The notes under the pieces: generated by a model
What the model saw: only the letters and a program-made list of their open reading frames with translations
Told to the model about the DNA's origin: nothing
Databases searched by the model: none
NCBI GenBank assembly: GCA_009761415.1
Contig: QUOL01000004.1
Span: 2,232,001-2,296,000, forward strand
DNA length: 64,000 nucleotides
DNA from: Sarcomyxa edulis
Taxonomy: Eukaryota > Basidiomycota > Agaricomycetes > Agaricales > Mycenaceae
Direction of reading: 5' to 3'
Shown here: piece by piece, positions 25,365 to 37,927 of the stretch
How positions within the stretch are numbered: the stretch's first letter is position 1
Layout: each line of letters starts with the position of its first letter
Made by a program: the position numbers and the translations under genes

Positions 25365-26632
25365 ATGCAGTCTATCAACACCGATCTCACCAGGTTGATG
25401 CGTACGTCTTTTCACAACAACAGGGTTCTCGTATCTAGGCTAACTTGGGAGTATGACTCAGATCTCAAGACTCCAATCGTTGCAGCTCCGATGTATGGAG
25501 CTTCGACTCCGGATTTGGCCGCTGCAGTCGCGACTAGTGGAGGTTTTGGATTCATAGCAGCAGGTATTTTAGTCTTCAGAAGGAATATTCTTGCCTCTGA
25601 TTTTGAGTGTAGGCTTTGATTCATCGGAGACGATAAAGAAAAACCTTCGTTCCATACGTGCATCTCTCAATTTACCCGAGGATACTCCGCTTCCTACAGG
25701 AGTGGGCTTTATGGGTTGGATGCTCGACAAGACCGAAGCGTCTGATGACCCACGTATCCCAGTGGTCCTCAAGGAATCTCCTGTCGCCGTCTGGCTTGGG
25801 TTCGGCTCGAATCTTGGACGCTATGTTGCTCAAGTTCGTGCTTACGATAAAGGGCGAGCTCATAAAACCCTCGTATTCGTGCTCATCAACTCCGCCGAGG
25901 AAGCTCTACAGGCTGTCAACGACTGGAAGGTAGATGCTTTAGTAGTGCAAGGTTATTTGACAAACATCTCGAAAAGGGTGGAATATGCTCTGATTATTAT
26001 ATGTAGGTATCGAAGCTGGTGGTCACGGAAGTGCCACAGCACCACCCCTCTTCCAATTGCTGCAAGCTGTACTTCAGGCAGTCCCGAATGGTCCTCCTAT
26101 CTTGGCAGCCGGAGGCATATCTACGGGTAGCCAAATTGCGGCTTTGTTGACTATGGGCGCATCCGGCGTGGCTTTGGGAACCCGGTTCCTCTTCACGCCC
26201 GAGTGCGCGTTCTCTGATGTCATGAAGAGTGTGTTGGTAGACGCAGGTCTTGATGCGACCACGCGAAGCTATGCCTTCGACGAGGTCAGAGGAATTACTG
26301 CTTGGCCCAAGGGTAATGACGGACGTGCCATCGCAAACGATATCATCTCCGATTATCGCAAGGACCTTTCCTTGGAAACTAGGGTGAAGAAATATCATGA
26401 GGGGAACTCTAAGGGGGAAAAAGAAAGACTTATAATATGGGCTGGCGTCGGAGCAGGTCTGGTGAAAGATATCAGAAAGACATCAGTATGTCTCTCATTT
26501 CGTCTTTCTAGTAGAACTGTCGTGTCTAACGTCAACAACACTTTCCAGGATGTGATACAACAATTGCATGACGAGACCATAGAATCTCTGACTAAAGCCG
26601 GTTCCTTGGTAGCCTCTAGATCTGTACTCTGA
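25365..26632 (+). CDS. Nitronate monooxygenase (2-nitropropane dioxygenase family)
   Basis: FMN-dependent TIM-barrel enzyme that oxidises alkyl nitronates. The chosen ATG at 25365 gives MQSINTDLTRLM, joined over a 60-bp intron to HLKTPIVAAPMYGASTPDLA. Later exons give GFGFIAAG, then GFDSSETIKKNL, VDALVVQG joined to IEAGGHGSATAPP (catalytic His), ILAAGGISTGSQIAALLTMG and GVALGTRFLFTPE for FMN phosphate binding. It ends VASRSVL. In-frame ATGs at 25206 and 25248 would add an Arg/Ser-rich N-terminus (RRFLYKPSIVLRSFSVRNLS) like a mitochondrial presequence. Four introns are consistent in phase. Confidence 0.88.
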
Positions 26633-26796
26633 TCAATTTGAATGACGTGCTGCCTTTTCTCTCCTTTTCTAACGCGTCTCACTCGAGGGGCCATCCAGCT
26701 ATTGCACCAACTATCATGACATCGATTCTATGCATGAACAACACAAATAACACATATGCATGACGCGTACGCTGTACGTGCCACAGCTCACACAAA

Positions 26797-26822
26797 GTAA
26801 CGCGACCGTGACATTGGGTCAC
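26797..26822. promoter_or_regulatory. Conserved upstream element of FunK1 kinase gene 1
   Basis: GTAACGCGACCGTGACATTG continues to GGTCAC. A near-identical 26-bp stretch lies at 60355-60380 before the second FunK1 gene. It contains GTGAC and GTCAC half-sites in opposite orientation. Confidence 0.45.
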
Positions 26823-26937
26823 ATCTTCCATTGTTCTTGATCTTCACTTTTAGGCAATTTCCACCGTACCGCTTTGGCGTTCCAATTCAAGACGGTGGCC
26901 ACACTCAAGTTCCGATTTAAAGATCGCGTCGAACAGT

Positions 26938-29544
26938 ATGTCTTCTCTTTCCTCAATTACCCTCGCTCACCTCATGTCAAACCTCACATTTTCTTCGCGT
27001 AGCCTCCGACGCATCGTCTTAGAAGATAACATAAAGCGCATCTCCTCTGAACCTCGGATATTAACGCGGCCCAAAACACCCCCGAGCTCTCACCTATCCA
27101 CAACAATGTCTTCTCATAACAGTACTCCTCAGAAGTTCGACTCCAACGGGACTCAAGCTGGTTTCAAGGAGGTGAAACAAATACACGTTGCATTGGATCA
27201 GGAACTTGTCGATTGCTGGGTTCCATCCACCGACAGCACCGTCTCTCAAATATTTCCTCTTCCTAGCAAAACCGATACCGCCTCTGCAATCAAGAAATTT
27301 GTCAAATCCTATACACGATATCGCGATAAACGCTGGGTCAAAATCCCAATCAAATGCGATCGAGAACATGACCTCTATACGCCATTCGTGAATCTGATCA
27401 ACGACATCCTAAAAGTGTTCAGACCGCAGCCAGGAAAGCCCAAGGGGAAGAAGAAGAAAGACAACACCATCGCTAGTAGGCGGAAGGTTCTAGACACTCA
27501 TGCCACACCCATGCCACACTCCTGCGAGGTCGACACGCTACTGAAGACCAAACCCGACATCGGCATATTTGGTACTGGACCATCAATCTGCAGTGAAGCA
27601 GACATTGTCGCGCCGAGCTACGGTCAACTTCTTGCTGCCGTCGAGAACAAACTGGAAAAGACACTCTCGGAGTCAAGAGATCGTCTGCAACTGGCTACCT
27701 ATGCCCGCGAAATCTTTGTTCAACAGCACAATCGAAGATTCGTCTTCTGCGTTCTTTTGACAGAGAAATGTATTCGGGTCTATAAATTCGATCGTAGCGG
27801 AGGCGTCTACTCGAGATGGTTCAACATTCATGAAGAACCAGAAGCCTTCGTACGAATTATTCTTGGTATCAGCTCCCTCCAAGAACAGTCCTTGGGCTAT
27901 AGCTATGATACTTCTATTTTCTGGGACCAGGAACCGGTTCCCTCACGGTGGCTTAAGCTCAATCCGAGCCATATCGCCAAGGAGCATAGCGATGGACGGA
28001 AAACTCTTCAGGCTGTTAGCAATGTTACCCTCATGTTCAAGATCGACAAGAACAAGCCACAATTTTCCAGGCGGACTATCCGGGGTCGTGGAACCACTTG
28101 CTGGCTTGTCGAAGACGCGGTTGACAAGCAACAATATCTGGTCAAGGATTGCTGGCGTGCCAAAGGTCGCCCTTCTGAGTCGACTTTTCTCGAAGAAGCC
28201 CTTGGATTGGATGGAGTAGGGCAAATGCACGCGCACCAGGATTGTGTCTACGCCACTTCGACAACTTTGAGTGCCTCGAGCGATTCCAATTCTGACAGCA
28301 CACTGGCTCGAGAGTTAGACAGGATAGTATTCCACGCCTATGGTGGCGACCTTCGAACTTGCCAGACAGTCGAGGAATTAGTAGAAGCAATTCGAGACGT
28401 TGTCGTTGGTGAGTTTCTGAAATCTACGTTGATATAATCATTTTCTCATCTTTCCATATACCTTTCCAGCACATCTCAATCTCTTGAGCAAAGGCATTCT
28501 CCATCGTGATATCAGCCTCGGCAATGTCATTCGTGGCGCAACATATTCTACAATAAAGGGAATCCTCATCGACTTAGATATGGCCAAGCGCATAGATAGT
28601 TTAGTCAAGGGGGAACGTACTGACGGCGATTACAGAACCGTGAGTTATCTGTCATCATGATCTGACGTGTCATTGATCTTACCATCCTGCAGGGAACTCG
28701 AGCCTTTCAGTCTATCAAGGTCCTTCACGGCAAGCTGCGTCATCATGACCATATGGATGATCTAGAGTCTATTTTCTACCTCCTATGCTGGATCTGCTAT
28801 GGAACCGAACACCCCGGGGCCGACTTTATAGACCCGTTACCTCCATTCCTTGATCGCTGGGACGATATCAATAATCCTGAGGGGTGTGCTATCTACAAAA
28901 CATATTTCATGATACGTTCATTGCCACCGCCCTCACCAGGCTTCAGCTCAATATACCCTTTGCTCGAGGCTCTACGAGAGTTCTTCTCTTCACGGCTCAT
29001 GATGGTCGAAAAATATCTTACTGCACTCGAAGCGTCAAGGGCTCCTCGTTCAGAATTTCCCGAATTTCCGCCTCTCGACCTCGATATGGCTGCCGAGGAT
29101 TATCACAAATTTCTTGCCATCATCGATGACTGGAGTGATTCACATGTAACTCCTGGGCTCAATTATTCACAAAGTGATGCACTTGCGGACGATGCAGAGT
29201 ACTCTACCAGAATTGATGGCTGGCTCAAGAAAGATATCACAAGGCGGAATGATCTGCATACACATCCCAATCTCTCAGCGAACGGGACCAATGACCCGAC
29301 TGCCGATGACGATGTTTTTTTGACTTCGTCTTCAAGACATCCCCAAATACCCTCGCATAACTTCCACTTTCTCACTCAGAAGAACTTGACGACAATGAAG
29401 CAACCCGCTGCGACCCCTCCTCAGAAACTACCAAGCTTCACCCGCAGCCCAAAACGAAAATCTTCAGCTCGGGACGACGGTGGCGACAACCCCGAGTCGC
29501 CTACGCGTAACAAAAAACCGAAAACATCCTCGAAATTGACATGA
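26938..29544 (+). CDS. FunK1 fungal-type protein kinase, copy 1
   Basis: Three exons, with splices joining RDVV to AHLNLLSKG and YRT to GTRAFQSIK. The N-terminal half has the FunK1 signature regions: HDLYTPFVNLINDIL, KTKPDIGIFG, ENKLEKTLSESRDRLQLATY and RVYKFDRSG. The kinase part shows YLVKDCWR (candidate ATP-binding Lys), GILHRDISLGN and ILIDLDMAK (DLD in place of DFG), then GTRAFQSIKVLHG and HHDHMDDLESIFYLLCWICY. The C-terminus is basic and disordered (SPKRKSSARDD, RNKKPKTSSK), a likely nuclear signal. The ATG at 26938 is preferred over 27106 because SLRRIV aligns with GLRRFA of copy 2. FunK1 substrates are unknown to me. Confidence 0.88.
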
Positions 29545-29945
29545 TCTTTACATTGGTTACAATTACGGTCTATGGTCATTCATTTTATATCCAGACACCA
29601 TTCAAGTGACTAGAACCTAATCTTTCGCCCTGTACTTGCATTTGTATACGTACGTTGAGTCTGAAGGCTCATGTAACCTATTGATTCGATGACTGTACAA
29701 CGCCACACAAAGAAAATCTTCTCTCTACGATAGAAGATGTAAATTACATTGCTCACGTGTACTCAGAGGAGCGCACTATGCAGATTAGCGTCGTCTACTC
29801 AGCGCCATTCTTGTATCTCTGGACCGGTCATTATTTTACAGTAAATCGCTCACTCATTCTGATCCCGAAATAGATGAGGCTGTGTCCTTGCTGCCTGCTC
29901 TTGCCGCCCCACAGGGCCTTGGAGCCTCGTTGATAGACTTCCATC
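29545..29945. other. Intergenic
   Basis: Between FunK1 copy 1 and the F-box gene I see no gene or repeat that I can support. Confidence 0.5.
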
Positions 29946-31190
29946 ATGACAGTCATCCCCACAGAACTCATCGAAACGATACTGGACTTTCTACATGATG
30001 ATCGCCTGTCTCTCTACTCTAGTTCTCTCGTATCCCGAAGCTGGATTCCCACCACTCGATACCATATTTTCAATCGACTAACCCTCTCTCACCTCCTCAC
30101 AAACGATGGCCCGGGGTTCAAATTCAAAGACAACGTGACCTCATTCCTTCCACTCGTTAAATCACCACACTGCACCATACTTCCCGCTGTACACACAGCC
30201 GTCCTCGAAATTGACTTAGGACACAAAAAAGAATATCTCGAAGATGTCATCAGTATATTGACATCCTGCCGCGCCCTAGTGACATTGGAATATTTAGATC
30301 CGACCTTTCTTCATGATGTACCGCGCTCGATATCTTGGATTCCAGGTTTCTTACCTGGCATTCGCAATTTCACATTCGCAGCCTGGAGAATCTTTCCGGA
30401 CGATGTGTATCGACTCAGCGCGTCTCTCAAAGAGCTTCGAGCTCTGTCTCTCTACGCCAGACGCCGTCCCGTTTTTTCAAGTCTACAATTTCCTTCCGAC
30501 GTATCTGGGGCAAATTTTCAGCACCTTCGTAGCCTTCGTCTGGGCACAGAATTCTTGTTAGAGCCATTTATGCGCCTCTGTCATGGTGGGTGGCAGCCCC
30601 AGTTAGACACATTCGATATCAGGCTATCTGGTTCTTCGCATACTGGATGGGGACGCGTCACCACTCTCAACTCGTTCCTGACAGAGAACCAGTCTACATT
30701 GTCTCACCTCAGCTTGAGCAGAGAATATGACAAAGATATAGTCGATCGTATGTGTACAATTAGTTGTCTATCTCTCGGCTGTGCGAGCTGATTTGTCGCA
30801 ACAGCAACAAAGGAAAAGGTTGATCTAAGCTCCCTGTCCTCTCTACGTTCCATCAGCCTCAAAACACACGCCGTAGCCGCTATCTGTGACCTGCTCTTAA
30901 CTGTTGCGAATCCATCGTCTTCATTAGAGTCAATCATTATCGAGACAATGATCTGGCATGGTACAGATTCCGACGATGGCGAAGAGTCATGCCATTGTGT
31001 TCCATCTTTGTTGCTGAAACGGCTTGCAGGTGTCATGGAGAGGAAACAGCTGTGTGGAATCAAGGTGCTTGATATTCGCATTCCGTCGTGCCTAGGAGAT
31101 GAGGCGTTGGATCTTGTCGGAAGGCATTTCGAAAGCTGGAGAATGAGGGATGCTCTCAAATTGGGGTTTTCATTGGAAAATTCGACGTAG
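29946..31190 (+). CDS. F-box protein, module A
   Basis: The first exon from the ATG at 29946 begins with an F-box: MTVIPTELIETILDFLHDD, then SSSLVSRSWIPTTRYHIFNR. Leucine-rich segments follow (HLRSLRLGTEFLL, LSHLSLSREYDKDIVD). An intron (gtatgt...caacag) joins DIVD to PTKEKVDLSSLSSL, and the last exon ends FSLENST at a TAG. It is paralogous along its full length to 37928-39143, sharing CTIL(P)AV, GVMERKQLCGIKVLDIRI and ESW near the C-terminus. A substrate-receptor role in an SCF ubiquitin ligase is the usual one for the family; the target is unknown. It converges on the F-box-like gene at 31372. Confidence 0.86.
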
Positions 31191-31371
31191 ACATATCGGT
31201 ACACGATGACAAATATGATCTCCGTGCCCAGTATCCCAGACTACTGGAGACTCACATACGATTATTTCCAGCTTCGAACCAGACTTTCACACTAAGTCAC
31301 CCATCGTAGCACCACCCTCACCACTACAATAGACGATCTGTTAGTAATCGAATGCGACTATAGAGCTCAAC

Positions 31372-33028
31372 TCACTCTGCGTCGGACCAACTTTTCCCTT
31401 CTGTAATCCATACAAATTCAACTTGTCGACCCGCGCAGGCAACGTCCAGCGTCCTTCGGTCATTATTGATATCTACAGCTTTGAGACCATAGAACCGGTC
31501 CACATCAGCCCAATGGTACACGGTGACTGTTTCTAGCTTCGGGAGCCAGGATTCATCATTGAGCCTCGAAGCAAGATGAGTCGTCCCCAGTTTCGAGTAT
31601 GAGATAGAGATGGACTTGAGCGGGGCGCTGATGTTACGAAGTAGAGACTCCCATGGCCAGTCGCTCCCGCTAATGCGCAATGAGGTCAGTCTTTCGAATC
31701 TGGGCACGAGCCCGGCTAATTCGTCGCTTCCAGTTTGAGGGTTGTCGACAGCACCTTTGATATGTAAGGAGAGGACAGAGTCGTGCATAACAGTCGCTAA
31801 AGCTTCGAAGTTATCGGGTATGTCTTGCAGTTCCACGAGGTCCATGTTGCGTGAATTGGAGAGGAGCCAATTGCATCCAGCCAGAGTGAGGTCAGATTGA
31901 GCCAAACGAAGCTCGCGAAGACGAAACGTCGGCATGGGGATAGTATCGAGTGGTGGATGGGTATTGTCAGCGTTGAGGCCGCTATCCCCGAAATTGAGAG
32001 CGACCAGCAATTCCAGATTGGGGAGATGGGTCAAGAGCGGAGCCAAGACTAATAGACCCTGGTTCCCAACTCTGAGCGCTCCTAATTTTGGCAGGCAAGG
32101 AAGATCGATAGTAGAGGGGAATGATAGCGCGTCTAGTTCCGCCTCTAAATATTGCATCTGACTGCAGTGAGGGATTATGATGGATGCGATCCTTCGATAT
32201 TCGTTTGCGCGATGTTCCAGCTCGGGATCACGAGGGCCAATTTCTTCAGAGTTGATGAAGCACAGGTGACGAACTGGGCAAGGCGTCTCTAAATCTTCTT
32301 GTACTGTACGTAGAAAAAGTGTAACATCTTCGACGGAGCCTAGAAAAAATATCATATGCCTCACTGACATTGGGAGACGTTACTGAGTATCACTCACGTA
32401 GACGGATCTTTCCTTTGTAAATGACATCCTTAGTGGCCATGCTCCAATCTCTTGCCACAAAGAGGCAGGCAAGGAGATGATCGACTTCTTTCCTCCATTG
32501 TCTACGGTTGAACTCGCTACTACTGGTAAATCCAACCTTTAAATAGTCGATGTTGCCCGCTATGATGGTCCTGAGGATCTCGAATGGTAAAGGCTTCGTT
32601 TGACCTGCAAAGGTGGGAATCTCCGGTCTAGGGTGGAGAACGGCATCCCATTTCTTGACGAGCGCTTTGGCTCTGGCTTTGAAATGGAACTCTTCATCTC
32701 GAGGAATACGACGAGTGCGCGAAACGCGCTCGACATCTCTATATAAGCCTGTTTTCTGATAGTCGATCCTCAGATCAGAGACGCGTACTTCCCGCAAAGC
32801 CAAAAGGAATCGAGATAGGACGTACGCGAAGGACCTCTGTACTAGGAACTAAGGCTTCCATCATGTCGAAAAGAGGTGCATATTTGACAATCTGGTGATG
32901 GACGAGTCAGTCTAACGTGCAACATGGTGGAGCAGATCTACCTCAGCCGCCGGTGCTTTGCAAGATCGTAGAAACCCATTATGAAGCTGATTGCACCATT
33001 CCTCTGCGGTCCTTGTGTCTAATTGCAT
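31372..33028 (-). CDS. F-box-like / leucine-rich protein, module A
   Basis: The ATG at 33028 gives MQLDTRTAEEWCNQLHNGFL. Exon 2 is IVKYAPLFDMMEALVPSTEVLR. Exon 3 starts KTGLYRDVERVSRTRRIP and contains the F-box-like PLPFEILRTIIAGNI ... LLACLFVARDWSMATKDVIYK. The last exon runs from SVEDVTLFLRTVQEDLE to KSWSDAE with leucine-rich strands (FRLRELRLAQSDLTLAG, LTSLRISGSDWPWES). The exon-3 acceptor must be the TATCAG site, because a nearer AG used by eye in the other copy is mutated here. Highly similar to 39579-41229 and more distantly to 4470-6067. Expected role: substrate recognition for ubiquitination (inference). Confidence 0.82.
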
Positions 33029-33273
33029 GTTGAGGTGATATTACAATCAGGTGTGGGGACGTTCAGCTTCAACTCTCGGCGCCTTTGACGTGAGAAGAAA
33101 ACAGAAAGCCGTAACCGTGATCAACCGATGCCCACAAGCGAAAACAGTTGCACCTGTTGAGAAATGGTCGAAATACATGCATAGAATACAACGGAAAACC
33201 AAAGGTAAGCGAAAAAATGAACTCTGCAGATAGATACAGAGCTGGAAAATCAATGACAACGACGATCTGCTCG

Positions 33274-34567
33274 TCATGGTCCGCTTCGAGGAAGTGCGAG
33301 AGGGAGTGTAATCTTGCGAGGATGTCATATTACCCGTACTCTGTCCTGTGCATCATAGTTCTCATCCGCTCGCTGCGTAAGAGAGTTAAGCGCCTGATCA
33401 AAGGCCTCGATCTCTTCGCGAGCAGATCGAGCGCCACGGCGAGGACGTTTATGTGGCTCGGACTGTTTCTATAGTAAAAACGGGAAGAACTGAGATTATA
33501 CGCCATTGACCAGGAATAGTACACTCACAATATATCCTAGGTACCAGTTTATATATTGCACGAGCAATTGAAGGTTGTGCCCCACGGCCATACACCATCG
33601 GTATGATATCGGATATGGGTTTGCTCGTTTATCAGCTGCTTGAGATATCGCCTGGATATGCTAAGCTCGGACCGGTACAACCAATGCTCCCATGTCCACG
33701 ATTTCCACCAAGGTGTATTGGCGATTACGAGCTTGACGCGAGAGAGCTCCGAATCCAATTGAGTAAGAACTGAAGACGCCGTGATACTAGCTGTCTCGGC
33801 GAGCGTCAGAGAGACGTTCGCGGATATGAAGGTTTCTTTGAACAAAGCTGATAAGTCGTCGATGACAGCTCGAGCCATGCGGCGAATGCTATGGTCTACA
33901 AGGCGTGAGTCCACCATGTCTGACTCGCTTTGCATTGCATGCACATAATCCAGCGCAATATTGAGCTTCGGAGAAAAGTAAGTCTTGATGTTATGATTCG
34001 ACAACGATGAAGACATATATACGCACTGGTCTGCCGGAGATGTGCAGAGGTAGTAAGCCCATCAGAAACTGCAGGCTGAATTCCTCCATACTGCTGTCTA
34101 GCGACCGTGATTCCTGAGACAGAATTCTGATGCTCTCGGCCAGCTCCTTCCGCGAGAGGATGTCTTTTTCGCCAGAAATTCTGTACGAGAATTTCCGGAG
34201 TCTACACCACTTTCAAGGTCAGTGCTCGCCCAAGATCTTCGGGACTGATGTGGAGGTACTTTCTATATGGGTCGAAAATCGTTCCACTCCAAGCCCTTCG
34301 ATCAAAGCCCATGCATTCGTGAGATGCATCGTCTGCTCGTTGAAAAATCAAGCACCGGAGGCCAAGTCGAACGATTCGTATCTGGATCCCAGTATAGATA
34401 GAGGTTCGTTTGGCAATGCCATTTCGAAAACATCGTTCACTAGTCGATGTCTAAGTGACTTCCCTTTGGGGACCCAGGAGAGGTCGAGGTCGTATCCATC
34501 AAAGGTCGTCAGCAGAATGGCAGAACATGCGAGAACGAAAGACATAAACTTCCAAGAGTGTAAGCAT
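33274..34567 (-). pseudogene. Dead copy of the secreted helical protein gene (module A)
   Basis: It aligns along its length with the intact gene at 41471-42783. Disabling changes: a TGA directly after FDLASGA (near 34348) where the intact copy has Gln; a length change after EGLGV that shifts the frame; a one-base loss near the segment TDGVW that leads to a TAA; and a TGA after RVRVI close to the end. Well-conserved stretches remain, e.g. ANVSLTLAETASITASS and STPWWKSWTW-like residues, indicating recent decay. Confidence 0.85.
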
Positions 34568-34993
34568 GCTAGTAGTCCGTCATAAAGAATACCAAATATC
34601 CTATCCTATCCAAATCGCATAGTGTCAGTTCTGGCGTGATATCAGGCGGCAAGTTATTTTTTGAGGTCGTTATGAGGCGTATAGGGATAATCGAGGGTAA
34701 GAATCGGATAACTAGGCTGCTACAGGCTTGGTTGAAACCAGTGGCAGGGACTCGGACAGGAAAACAAGGTGAAGAACGATCGGTGGCGCCACCTGGCGCC
34801 GAGATCCCGAAGATCAGCTCACAGGGTCACATCCGACGGGTATCCCGTGACCTCTGTCGCGACTTCGCGTCGAAAGTGACCCAGGCGGGCAACGATTGCA
34901 ACGCGTGAGTTTATCGAGTCTAGTCCTCTCACTGCGATAGTCATGATAATACATTGATTTAGTTGTAAGTTATAACAGTTATGGTTATAAATA
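34568..34993. other. Intergenic
   Basis: No gene supported. The region lies between the dead copy and the 3' end of the secreted ART-like gene. Confidence 0.45.
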
Positions 34994-36434
34994 TCATGTC
35001 GAGGGACCACATCCAGGCGTCTGCAAATCATGCACCATCTGAGAGAACTTATCGTTGGTTCTTTGTCCTTGTGAGTATATCTCCGAGGACAGTCCATTTG
35101 CTTTGGGTATCTGACTGCATAGTATACCGTCATAAAGAGTCACGTATACGAGACTGTCGTCCAGAGCTTGTTGGTCGATAATGGCATACTGCCAGAAATC
35201 GTCGGTAAGATCTTGGTCTGGGAGATAATTAGAAGGTGTCAAATGGACATACGAGGAATGAGTCTACTCACCGTCGGCAGCAAGTCCCATTGGACTATCG
35301 AATACCTATCCTTTAGCGTTCTCTCACAGAAGTAGACCACAATACACACCCAGTGATCATGACCTTATCTTTCAGAATCTTCCGGGCTTCTTCTTCCTTG
35401 CTTGGATCGGCCCATTCAGTGCTATAGCGCAAATTCGCGTCAACAAACTAGTGATTGCCCGGACATTAGCAAAGGTGAGAGCGCGGATGGACTAATCAAT
35501 TCATTCTGGAAAAATCGCTCACATCGTCCCATTGTTGGCTTTTGGAGGCAAACTCGTAAATCCTATTACGGTATATGCTGGTCTTCCAGGTAAATTCTAT
35601 GGGATGCCACAGTAAGTCGTTGAGTTTCGAGCATCCATGGAATTACAAGGTGCTTACCAACCACTGTCACCTTCTCGGGTCGCTGGGCGTCCTTCGCCAG
35701 TTTCTTACTGTAACACACAAATTGTGCAGCCGCAACAAGACTATCAGTAAGATAAAATCCTCCAGGGTCCCGACCTATAAGACAACAGTGTCTGAAAAAA
35801 ATGTCTCCGGGATTCATATTCATACTCACCCGAGCCTTGAAGCCCAGAATTGAAGTCCCCCCGCGATGCAGTCGCCTCCAGATCAGGATGTTTCAACTTC
35901 TGGGCTATTTCTTCAGTCAGAGTCCCGTGGAACAGGGTGATAGTTCTTTTAGCGCTAGGGTGTTCCGGCGCTTCGCGCTTCGAATGAGTTGCGTTGGATC
36001 CAGAACGCCCGGTTTTTTGAAGTAGACACTATGATATATGATTGACGATCTGAAATTTGAGAGAGAGATATATTTGAACGCACCGAGGAATCAGCCGTAC
36101 TAGAGTTGTGGGTGGTAGGTGGCTTCTTCGGTGTCGACGTTGGCCCAGTATGAGTATGATTTGCGGTACGATGACTGCCGACTGCAGTAGGGGTTCCGGT
36201 ATTGCCTACTCGAGTGTGGTCGACAGTCGGGCTGGATTTGACGTGTCTTGTAGTACGTGTCTCTGATTCTACGTGAGTTGCCGCAGGCAGGGGGTCTACG
36301 GATTTCGAGGTTGTTGCTGCTCGAATGTCGTTCTTTGGCAGAGATAGCGGACTCGCTACGCTGTTCGAGATAACTATGAGGAAAATCAACCCGGCCAATA
36401 TATAGCTAGCGAGTGATTTTTGTGGTCCGACCAT
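34994..36434 (-). CDS. Secreted protein with possible ADP-ribosyltransferase-like fold (right copy)
   Basis: The ATG at 36434 gives a signal peptide (ILAGLIFLIVISNSVASPL) and a Thr/His-rich linker with short repeats (TGTPTAVGSHRTANHTHTG). After an intron come KRTITLFHGT, GDFNSGLQGS joined to GRDPGGFYLTDSLVAAAQFVC, EKVTVVG, a block ending ILKDKVMITG, then PMGLAAD joined to DQDLTDDFWQYAIIDQQALDD, and the end GCGPST. All introns have GT donors. It matches 13651-15031 closely in the second half (LCSQIPKANG, EIY.QGQ.TNDKFSQ). Enzyme activity is not proven: HGT plus GGFYLT only suggests an ART-like fold. It is head-to-head with the F-box gene at 37928. Confidence 0.8.
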
Positions 36435-37927
36435 TGTCGTAAGGTTCGTGATGTTCGTGATGTTCGTGATGTTCGTAAAAGGGTACGAGAGGTGGGTATA
36501 GAGGACGAGAGGCTTTGACGACCTGAGGATGGTGTTTTGTCAAATTCAACGAACGAAGAGACACATGACAGAAACTTGTGCTTACCAGCGCAGAGCCTTA
36601 AAACTGATGGATCAGTTTAACGAAGAAAAATGCCTTTTATACGTTTCCAAATAGCCTTCCAAATAGCCTAGAAGGACAGAGCCATGAACTCTACTGTTTC
36701 TGATGGTGACAGAGCCTCTCCGCAGTTTGTAGACGTCGTTTGTACCATCGCATCGATTTCCGTGTCTGTTTGTGTCTAGGGAGAACATGTACGTTGTGTT
36801 GGAGTTGCTCCACCCGTTCTGAAGATATGAATAGACAAAGTCGAGACGGTCCTTTAATAAAGAAAGAGTCTGGAATTGGAGCTGTCGGTCAATTCTCAAG
36901 GCATCATGTCGACCGTACGATCTGGGCCTCACAACGACGTTTGCGAAAACTCTCAAGGCAGTCAATGTTATATTCAATCGACAAAGTAGACGAACCTTGA
37001 TAGTAAGGAGAGGGGTGCAATACGGCTCGTTCTGTTTCGGGTCAACGTATTCTCGCAAGAAGGTATAGAGCACTTACGCAGCAGTGAGTTTGTGACATGT
37101 CCCATTGCTGATTAGGTCAATCAGGTACAAAAGGAGATATACACTTGACAAGATTTCTGGCGTTCCAGAGACATACCACCGCCGGCGTCGTTCTGTTTTT
37201 ATTGCACAGAGGAGAATGGAGTACTTCCGAAGGAAGACGTGTAGCCTGTGGAGCCAGCTATGGACTAGATTAACATGTCTTCTGACCGAGATGATCTGGA
37301 CGGCTACGTTGCAAAAGGAAGACTAGACATCGAGAATGAGCATACTGGGACCACCGCAATGGAAAAGCGTTCAAGTGGCAAAGCAGGCGCGTTTCCAGAA
37401 GGAAACCCATAACATAGTTCTGCATCAGTTTAATGTCAGTGAGCCGCCGGGTGACGAGGAACTTGGCAATGTCCACGCACTAATAGTACTTACAGGTCGG
37501 TCTTGGTCTATTGACTCGGTCGGTGACCGACATCAAAACAAAGGACTGAGTCTTGAATTTCGGAAGGTTACATCGATGTGAGTGTAAGTATACTGGTACC
37601 ACCAACTCTAAGCGCTGAGCGCTGAGCACACAGACAATATTAATGTTGAGAGGAGCGTTCCGAGTCGAGTCGTTAAGTTGTAAGGACTCGGAAGTCGGCC
37701 TGATCGGAACCAACGGACTTCAAAAATAAATCTGAGAGAGCTGCGCCGAGTTGCTCCACAGTAAGCCGGCTCAGTCTGCCACAGCTTTCCTCTTGCCATC
37801 ATGTTGCATCGGTGATACCACTGCGCAAGCATCGCGTTCTGTTCGACCTTGGCGACAATAACGGCCTACATTTCTTATAAATGAGCGAAGATAACTACCT
37901 AAGCTACCCCATCTTCAGAGTCTCTCC
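36435..37927. other. Spacer between secreted gene and F-box gene
   Basis: About 1.5 kb. An open frame at 36612-37073 (minus) has no recognised domain, and its left-arm counterpart is interrupted. Just upstream of the secreted gene, GTTCGTGATGTTCGTGAT is a short tandem repeat (36447-36473). Candidate shared promoter for the divergent pair. Confidence 0.5.

Larger units (their letters stand above)
29946..34567. repeat. Tandem module A (partner of 37928-42783)
   Basis: Gene order and orientation (F-box plus, F-box-like minus, helical secreted minus) are the same as in module B. Starts are offset by 7982 bp, 8201 bp and 8216 bp. Similarity is protein-wide and visible in DNA over long stretches of the F-box-like genes. 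Confidence 0.88.

Noticed and set aside
32700..32803. Lost splice acceptor making the module A F-box-like gene a pseudogene
   Set aside because: The nearer AG is mutated, but the TATCAG acceptor just upstream is kept in both copies and gives an in-frame join (R|KTGLYRD and R|TSSLYRE).
34130..34585. 151-codon plus-strand frame
   Set aside because: Antisense of the dead secreted-protein copy.
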